12,694 nucleotides of DNA. It comes from Globomyces pollinis-pini. Taxonomy: Eukaryota; Chytridiomycota; Chytridiomycetes; Rhizophydiales; Globomycetaceae. The stretch lies in assembly GCA_025399215.1 (NCBI GenBank), contig MU621445.1, positions 3,950 to 16,643 of the forward strand. Reading direction: 5' to 3'. The translations under genes were made by a program, and so were the position numbers. The notes beneath the pieces are model-generated. The model ran no database searches. It was given only the letters and a program-made list of their open reading frames with translations, and was not told the origin of the DNA. Each line of letters starts with the position of its first letter. Positions within the stretch are counted from its first letter, which is position 1. Shown here piece by piece: positions 7,277 through 12,694 of the stretch.

Positions 7277-8173
7277 ATGTCAATAGGATTTTTTAAAGTA
7301 TTTCTGTTCACGATATCAATTTTATTAGGATGTTTTGTCAGTCTCAAAAATACTTTCGTCCCACTTGATCAACAAACAAGTAACTTGGTATTAAATCATA
7401 TCATACAATCAAATTTCATTTCAACTGATCATTTACTGATTTCAAGAATTATTTGTACGATTGTGGTTTATTCTACCGTTCTAGTATTGATTTTCAACAA
7501 AAATCGAAGTGTTATACCATGTAACAACCTCGACTTGACGATTCGTACTGTTAGAATGGATGCTAGTAATTTATTTGCAACCTTCACAGTTTGGTCTTGG
7601 AACCTTCAAGGAATCTATTTTCTATCCACCTTATATTTACATCTAAACAATCAACCATCATCAATTATAATTCAAACAACAGCTATTTTATTCGAGGTCT
7701 GCTTTGCCGTTGCAATGTTGGTTACTATCGTCGTTACATTTATTCTAATACCTGTTGGAATGAAACGAGGTCAAAATGTTCAAGGTATGTTTAAACCACA
7801 ATCATTGATTATGCACAATTTGAATATGATTTTTATGGTTATGGAATTGATTTGGAATCAAATTCAAATTGATTTAACTCATCTACCATTTGTTATTCTA
7901 TATGGATTAACGTATGTGGTATTTGCTTGGATCTATGCAAATATTCGAGGTTATTTCTTTTATTTTTTCTTGAATTACAATCAACCGCGAGCTATTCTAA
8001 TGCATTCTGTGTTGGTTTTTGCTTTATCCCTATTTTACGTGTTCGCTTACTTGGTTACGTTGGGCTTCAACCCTGAAGATAATCCCTTGGCTTTTCCTTT
8101 GTTGATAATTGGGACCCTTTTGATTTGCCGTTTTCGTGTACCGAATATAAAGCCTGATAGTGCCAAACATTAA
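7277..8173 (+). CDS. Multi-pass membrane protein, FAR-17a/AIG1-like
   Basis: Single exon, 298 aa, with seven or eight hydrophobic segments at about 5-22, 56-73, 99-121, 133-158, 178-195, 203-222, 240-262 and 269-284. The third segment contains FTVWSWNLQGIYF (103-115) and the fifth starts HNLNMIFMVMELIW (180-193). A T...W..LQ..YF element followed later by a helix starting with His is the layout of FAR-17a/AIG1/ADTRP membrane proteins, whose animal members are threonine hydrolases of branched fatty-acid esters. Thr104 and His180 would be the matching pair. Similarity is to the pattern only; Rolling-stone-type proteins share some of it, so the enzyme function is tentative. The N-terminal segment could be a signal anchor. 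Short loops and a polar C-terminus follow. The gene shares a short divergent spacer with PFN4. Confidence 0.7.
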   Translation: MSIGFFKVFLFTISILLGCFVSLKNTFVPLDQQTSNLVLNHIIQSNFISTDHLLISRIICTIVVYSTVLVLIFNKNRSVIPCNNLDLTIRTVRMDASNLFATFTVWSWNLQGIYFLSTLYLHLNNQPSSIIIQTTAILFEVCFAVAMLVTIVVTFILIPVGMKRGQNVQGMFKPQSLIMHNLNMIFMVMELIWNQIQIDLTHLPFVILYGLTYVVFAWIYANIRGYFFYFFLNYNQPRAILMHSVLVFALSLFYVFAYLVTLGFNPEDNPLAFPLLIIGTLLICRFRVPNIKPDSAKH

Positions 8174-8494
8174 TATATTTTTTTGAAAGGGGAGATCTGT
8201 ATTGTACTAAACAATTTTGGGACACAAAAATGATTAAATTCCACAAAAGAGTTACAAAACAGTCCCAATTTTGGTTATTTGGAAGATGTGTATATGCAAT
8301 AGGGCTTTAACACATTTATTTCATGACGCTTCTTGTATGTACACATTGCGTCAACAAAGCAACGCCTTTTGGCTTTGACTAACTGAATTCGTACATACTA
8401 ACTGTGAAACATGTGTTTTGTACACAAAGAATTTGAGCGTCGCTTTTTTCTTTAAAAAGCATCAAAGAATATTTAAAATAACAGAAAATCTTCA
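8174..8494. promoter_or_regulatory. Spacer with paired inverted repeats upstream of family copy 2
   Basis: No gene is seen in these 321 bases. Two inverted-repeat pairs are nested in the last 180: TGACGC (8324-8329) with GCGTCA (8348-8353), and GTATGTAC (8335-8342) with GTACATAC (8391-8398). TGACG is the half-site of CRE-type bZIP targets, also present upstream of family copy 1. One AAACAGT occurs at about 8265. This is probably the promoter of the gene at 8495. Confidence 0.35.
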
Positions 8495-9190
8495 ATGAAC
8501 GAAGGGAACGATACAATGACGATGACGAGAGGTGGGTTGATACCAAGGGAAATGCTCCAATTATATACCTTCAATTCTTTATACTCCACCATACCAAATC
8601 CTACTGATGAACTTCCAAAATCAAATCATTTAACATATCATGACTTTCAATGTTACTCGTTACAGTCACTTGATACTCAAGAATACTCTCCTTTTGATGA
8701 CAACAGTTCAATTCCAGATACATGTTTGATACGATTTCCTACTTTGGATAGTGATTCCACTATTCGTAGCCAGAACAGTCAAGAGTTTGAAGACACTCAA
8801 TCTGACTATTCGTCTATACATGAATTCGATGAACAGTACGTACATGATATATCTATACAAGAACGATGGGATTTTCAAGATAACTCATCCATATTTATCA
8901 ATGAATATCTGGGATCATCCACTGATATCACAATACAAAATTGTCCATCTACTGATAACACAAATCAAAGGCAAGAAGATCTAATATCCCTATCAACAGT
9001 AGAATCTAACTTTGATTATTTAATTCCTCAATGTACACCTCAAAAAATTCAAATTGATACTCATAAATCTACAAAGAGGAAATCGTTCATGAATCGTCTA
9101 TTTAAATCGAACATGGTGATGGACATCAATATCGCTGGCAAGAAGCAAAGGAGGAGATCATTCTTTCGTCTACTTAAACCAATAGTTTAA
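8495..9190 (+). CDS. TRGGL-motif disordered protein, family copy 2
   Basis: Single exon, 231 aa, ATG to TAA. It is a paralogue of the gene at 2734. The N-terminal box at residues 9-31 reads TMTRGGLIPREMLQLYTFNS and then LYS, matching copy 1 at about 15 of 23 positions. The middle is Ser/Thr/Asp/Gln-rich, probably disordered, and not alignable to copy 1 by eye. The basic C-terminal box is present twice: KRKSFMNRLFK (about 194-204), then, after a 15-residue linker, RRRSFFRLLKPIV at the very end. Copy 1 has one such box. RRRSF and KRKSF are good basophilic-kinase (PKA-like) sites. No signal peptide or membrane span is seen. Conservation only at the two ends suggests that these ends bind something and the middle is a flexible linker; this is inference. 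Confidence 0.78.
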   Translation: MNEGNDTMTMTRGGLIPREMLQLYTFNSLYSTIPNPTDELPKSNHLTYHDFQCYSLQSLDTQEYSPFDDNSSIPDTCLIRFPTLDSDSTIRSQNSQEFEDTQSDYSSIHEFDEQYVHDISIQERWDFQDNSSIFINEYLGSSTDITIQNCPSTDNTNQRQEDLISLSTVESNFDYLIPQCTPQKIQIDTHKSTKRKSFMNRLFKSNMVMDINIAGKKQRRRSFFRLLKPIV

Positions 9191-9625
9191 AGATTACCAT
9201 TGATCTATCTTGTAAACAGTGTTATTGTATAATTATTTGGAACCTCATTACTAATAAACTACTTTTTTAAAATGAACAGAGTATCATTTCATTCAGAGTA
9301 GTGTATCATTCAATTGTAAGACTTGAACATCAGCGTCTGTTCACTGTGTTCCTTTGCCGAAAAGTGATTGAATCTTGTACAAGAAGACTTGATCTTTTTC
9401 CTCCTTAAAAGAGACAACGATACTTAATCAATAAGGGAAACTTCTAACCTCACATTTTAAAATGTAATCACCACCCTTTTCGTCCCACCAATGCAAGTAT
9501 TTTGTTCTTTTTCAAGGAAGGATTTGCTTGCGATTCGTTGATCTCTGAAACTCTCTCGGTTAAATCGAATCATAAAGTTCAATCCTATCTGCATACTGGA
9601 TTAGTCATTTTGGAGAGCATAGCTG
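9191..9625. other. Intergenic, no gene seen
   Basis: 435 bases between two plus-strand genes. I found no family-like sequence on either strand, even allowing small introns. It probably contains the 3' end of the gene at 8495 (an AATAAAC-like signal lies near 9252) and the promoter of the F-box/ankyrin gene. Confidence 0.5.
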
Positions 9626-10687
9626 ATGGACAAAACAACGAATCCAAGTGATTTAGAAAAGCTATCAAACGGAATACTACATTCCATCATCCAGTACCTT
9701 TCAATCGATCAATATCAATCTTTCATTCGTTTATCAAAGCGTACCAATGATCTCAATTTTGCAATTCATCATCTACATCAACTTTACCAATCAAAAACTC
9801 TTTTCAAAAATTCTAAATGGTTCAAACAATATCTTGATTTAAAATTGTTTGATTATCATGAAGCTTTTCAATTTGCTGTTTGTCATGGATATACAGATAT
9901 TGTTACGTTATTACTAGATTATACGAATGTAGATCCATCAAATGATCATAACATCGCTCTGTTAGAAGCTATTCGTAATCATGATCAAGATATTATCAAA
10001 ATACTACTGAATGATTCAAGAGTGGATCCATCTACACGTGATAATGAATTCCTCATACTTGCTTGTAGTAATAATCAAATAGAAACAGTTGGAATGTTAC
10101 TGAATGACAAAAGAGTGGATCCAACTTCATTTGACAATCAATCTTTAAGAAGAGCTACACGTTATGGTCACCAATCTGTTGTCGCTGTGCTATTGAATGA
10201 TCCAAGAGTTGACCCTTCTAGTCGTGATAACGAAGCGTTGATATCTGCTGCTAGACATAACCATTCAACAATCTTTAGACTTTTACTCAATGACGAAAGA
10301 GTAAATCCGTCTGCTCGCAACAATCAAGCACTAAGAATCGCTATACAATATGGATATCAGGATATTCTTAAACTGTTATTGAATGACTCAAGAGTGGATT
10401 TCATTCAAGATAACGAACTAGAAGCTGTCAACTGTGATACGGATATTGTTAGAATGCTATTAAATGACACCAAATTGGATCCATCTGCTGCATACAATCG
10501 ACTGTTAAGACTAGCTGTAGAATATGGACATAAAGAAGTTGTGGATATATTATTGAATGATGTCAGAGTGAATCCATCCGTCCATGAGAATAGGTCAATA
10601 ATTGCTGCTTCATCTAAGAATGAGAGTGAAAAGATTGGATTATTATCGGAAGAAGCAAGCGTAGACTCATACCCACATATCGTTTAA
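9626..10687 (+). CDS. F-box-like/ankyrin-repeat protein
   Basis: Single exon, 353 aa. Residues about 9-45 (LEKLSNGILHSIIQYLSIDQ and following) have the spacing of an F-box, the module that binds Skp1 in SCF ubiquitin ligases. From about 75 a run of ankyrin-like repeats follows, each about 31-33 residues with the core LLNDxRVDPSxxDNxAL. The DPS-type turns lie near residues 104, 134, 165, 196, 228, 285 and 317. One unit (about 250-275) is shortened and lacks the usual GYGH-type turn. This repeat style, with NDxRVDPS between helices, is typical of expanded ankyrin families in amoebae and early-diverging fungi. If the F-box works, the repeats would choose a substrate for ubiquitination; no substrate can be named. 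The acidic C-terminal tail is unique. A decayed relative lies tail-to-tail at 10970-11884. Confidence 0.83.
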   Translation: MDKTTNPSDLEKLSNGILHSIIQYLSIDQYQSFIRLSKRTNDLNFAIHHLHQLYQSKTLFKNSKWFKQYLDLKLFDYHEAFQFAVCHGYTDIVTLLLDYTNVDPSNDHNIALLEAIRNHDQDIIKILLNDSRVDPSTRDNEFLILACSNNQIETVGMLLNDKRVDPTSFDNQSLRRATRYGHQSVVAVLLNDPRVDPSSRDNEALISAARHNHSTIFRLLLNDERVNPSARNNQALRIAIQYGYQDILKLLLNDSRVDFIQDNELEAVNCDTDIVRMLLNDTKLDPSAAYNRLLRLAVEYGHKEVVDILLNDVRVNPSVHENRSIIAASSKNESEKIGLLSEEASVDSYPHIV

Positions 10688-10969
10688 TGATGATGTACTT
10701 CACAATATTTTCGTATACTGTTGACTTGCTATATACTGACTTCAGAATGGCATACAACCAGGAAAGATTCAAATAAACTACATATTCAATGATATTTTAC
10801 TTATTTTTGACAGGGAGTAAGCAATATGAAAGCTACTGGTTAATTGGACGATTAACAATATCCTAACATTCCCAGATAAACCCTATTTTCCTCATTAAAA
10901 AAGTATACCAATCGAAACCACCAATTCAATACGGAGCAAATGTACATTAAACCTCAGATTAGTCTCTCA

Positions 10970-11884
10970 GCTGAATATATACTTCATAAAAGTCATGTCC
11001 GCTTTTAGATCTTGTAAAAGCATATTGATCATCATTGTCACCGTAATTCATAGCGAATCTGAAGCTTCACTATCACGAGCAGTTGGGTTCACTCTGGTAT
11101 CCTTTAATAATAGCCGATCTGCATTCTTGTCCATTTCGTACAGCTTTATTATCTGCTGCAGAAGGATCAACCCTTTCATCTTTCAGTAGGGTTAATTGCA
11201 AACAGCAGTTCGCAAAGCTTCATTGCTATTTGCGGATGGATCTAATCGATCGAATTGCGCCTGCATAGCCGTCTGTAGCTGCCATTTGTGATATTTGGAT
11301 CAATTCTACCATATTTCAACAACCTCTTCGCTATCAAGTACATCTAGAAGACTCAAATCACCATTATGCTTCGAGTAATACAAGAAAGCATTGTTTGACA
11401 TATCTCCGAGGATCAACTCTTTCATCTTGAAGCAAACTCTCCAATGTTTCCAGTTCAGTAGCATATCGTAAAATTTCATGTTTATGAGCCATGGATTCAC
11501 TCTTGAGTGTTTGAGTAACATCTTCAAAATGTCCAAGTCTCTATTCCTAGCCGATTTTCGTATGGGTAGATTATCTTTGATGGATGGGTCAGCCCTTAAA
11601 TCCGGCAACAATATTTCAAAAGTTCTAGGGAAATCATCCTGAACAGCAAGTAGAAAAGCCAGATTTTGATCAGCAGATGGGTAAACAAATGTACTGACAT
11701 TCAAAAATCGTTTAATAAGTGGGGTGCTCGAATATCTTTCTAGTCTTTACATAATGTTAAGGTGCTGAACTGTAGAGATATTCCTATTCAAAGGCTTTGA
11801 TGAGCGAAATGACAATAAATCTACAACGACCAAGTAACTGGCTAGTTTGTATTGCAATTCGATAGGAAGTTGTTCGGTGTAGCA
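10970..11884 (-). pseudogene. Decayed F-box/ankyrin gene
   Basis: Minus-strand remnants have the same architecture as the gene at 9626. From 11884 the frame reads an F-box-like LPIELQYKLASYLVVVDLLS, hits an in-frame TAA at 11749-11747, and continues in the same frame into ankyrin sequence (LLPDLRADPSIKDN, then ILKMLLKHSRVNP). Near 11491 the frame shifts: the next frame gives ETLESLLQDERVDP, then the first frame resumes with NNAFLYYSKHNGDLSLLDVL. It stops at 11306. Further downstream, pieces in changing frames read LDPSANSNEALRTA, LLKDERVDPSAADNKAVRNG, LLLKDTRVNPTARDSEAS and, near 11000, NMLLQDLKAD. The breaks fall inside repeat consensus, so they look like true decay and not like small introns. 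The exact ends are uncertain. Confidence 0.82.
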
Positions 11885-11886
11885 TA

Positions 11887-11918
11887 GTTAGTATCCTGGT
11901 TAGTATCCGTTAGTATCC
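11887..11918. repeat. Three copies of GTTAGTATCC
   Basis: Copies at 11887-11896, 11899-11908 and 11909-11918. The minus strand reads GGATACTAAC three times; each contains TACTAAC, the sequence of the yeast splicing branch point. They lie just upstream of the decayed F-box/ankyrin gene. Confidence 0.9.
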
Positions 11919-12694
11919 AAACACATCGGACTGTAGTTCATCGTCACCTAAATCAATCAAATTATCGGTTGGTTTGGTAAAGATTTTTCAAAAGAATCCG
12001 TGACAAGATGTGACAATTAAAAAACGTATGTGTAACAAAAAGGAGTTTTACCGGATTTTGAGAAGGTAAAGCATTGATTTGATCCAAAGACACCATACAC
12101 AATCCATGGATCAATATGCTTCTTGGTGTTGGCACTTTATCTGAACAAAGAGATCGCCCATGTTCTTTCTCATTCAACCTCATTGTACATCTGTATAATT
12201 TCAAGTTGGATTTGGGTTATTAGCTATCGGTAAAGCATCTATAACTGGATGATTTATTTTTAATGAATTCGATTGTACCACTTGAATGTCATCTGTCAAA
12301 TACTTTCTCTCTTCCTCAATCGACTTGGACTGGATCTTCAATTTCAATTCAAATTCCTTAGAAACCGAGTACTAAAATGGAAGGATTGGCAGTTATGAAA
12401 TTCCTGGGAAACTCAAATAATACACTAATCATTGCAGATCAATTGAATTCACTCTCAATGATGCTCCAATAATCCATGACAACTGGAAATCTTTAACAGG
12501 ATCAATTCACCGTAACCAATTCTCTTTAACCGGTGATTTTCATTGAAAATGTGGATTGCCTTGATAAATCATTGCAGAACCACAAACGCGAATATTGATT
12601 TTTGGACATATATTTCTTGCGACGTTCTCCAATTGAATGCCAGTATTGAAGAAAGGACATTCAAGTGAACGTCAATCCATCAAGTTGGTTTCCC
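11919..12694. other. Unassigned right end with competing short frames
   Basis: No gene is recognised in these 776 bases. The minus strand has several short open pieces that look protein-like: 12660-12526 (starts MSFLQYWHSIGERRKKYM), 12671-12540 in another frame (has NICPKINIRVCGSAMIYQG), 12371-12201 (has KEFELKLKIQSKSIEEERK, directly after a TTTTAG acceptor-like site), and 12204-11962 (ATG start, 80 codons). These pieces overlap or disagree in frame, and I could not join them with GTA...AG introns into one convincing protein. Possible explanations are a spliced gene running off the right edge, a decayed gene, or chance. Confidence 0.35.

Noticed and set aside
7591..7794. Second frame inside the membrane-protein gene (similarly 8751-8984 in family copy 2)
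   Set aside because: Overlaps a longer, well-supported gene and shows no independent features.
10995..11268. Two plus-strand open frames
   Set aside because: The minus strand of this stretch holds recognisable ankyrin repeat remnants, so the plus-strand frames are incidental.
11747..11773. A small intron removing the stop in the decayed F-box/ankyrin gene
   Set aside because: The candidate starts GTT instead of GTA, is 26 nt long, and its removal would put the ankyrin part out of frame; other frameshifts remain anyway.
1..12694. tRNA or rRNA genes, CRISPR arrays, insertion sequences or transposons
   Set aside because: No tRNA-like arms, rRNA-like conserved stretches, spaced repeats, transposase-like sequence or long terminal repeats were seen on reading both strands.

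Overview
The window looks like nuclear DNA of a flagellated, early-diverging fungus. It is AT-rich, its genes are spliced, and all three standard stop codons are used (TAA, TAG and TGA would break every reading if reassigned). A velvet-domain protein points to fungi. A CFAP97-family protein and a profilin-4 homologue point to a lineage that still builds a flagellum, such as a chytrid or a Rozella/aphelid-type relative. Genus and species cannot be read from the sequence. Assignments rest on family knowledge and reading by eye; no database search was run.

Layout, left to right. 422-1091 (+): compact velvet-domain protein in five exons. 1674-2342 (+): unrecognised protein ending in a tandem repeat. 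2734-3594 (+): serine-rich, probably disordered protein, family copy 1. 3801-4011 (-): ribosomal protein eL29. 4234-4833 (+): TRAPP subunit Trs33/TRAPPC6, divergent from eL29 across a spacer with a 30-bp tandem repeat. 5090-6462 (+): CFAP97-family ciliary protein. 6621-7091 (-): profilin-4, split into four small exons. 7277-8173 (+): multi-pass membrane protein resembling the FAR-17a/AIG1 group. 8495-9190 (+): family copy 2 of the gene at 2734. 9626-10687 (+): F-box-like/ankyrin-repeat protein. 10970-11884 (-): a decayed relative of that gene. 11919-12694: unassigned, with conflicting short open frames.

The main structural feature is splicing. Five genes can be completed only by removing introns, and 10 of the 12 introns I can place are 24-33 nt long. 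All 12 begin GTA and end AG, and the short ones mostly carry a TAAY-like branch element close to the acceptor. Reading with these introns joins frames exactly and restores conserved family sequence, including the whole profilin-4 gene, which has no long open frame.

The genes do not form an operon. They are a eukaryotic mixture: translation (eL29), ER-Golgi trafficking (Trs33), flagellum or cytoskeleton (CFAP97, PFN4), developmental regulation (velvet), and lineage-specific families (the TRGGL-motif pair and the F-box/ankyrin pair). The most likely undescribed element is the TRGGL-motif pair, which shares a conserved N-terminal box and a basic serine-containing C-terminal box around unconserved disordered sequence.
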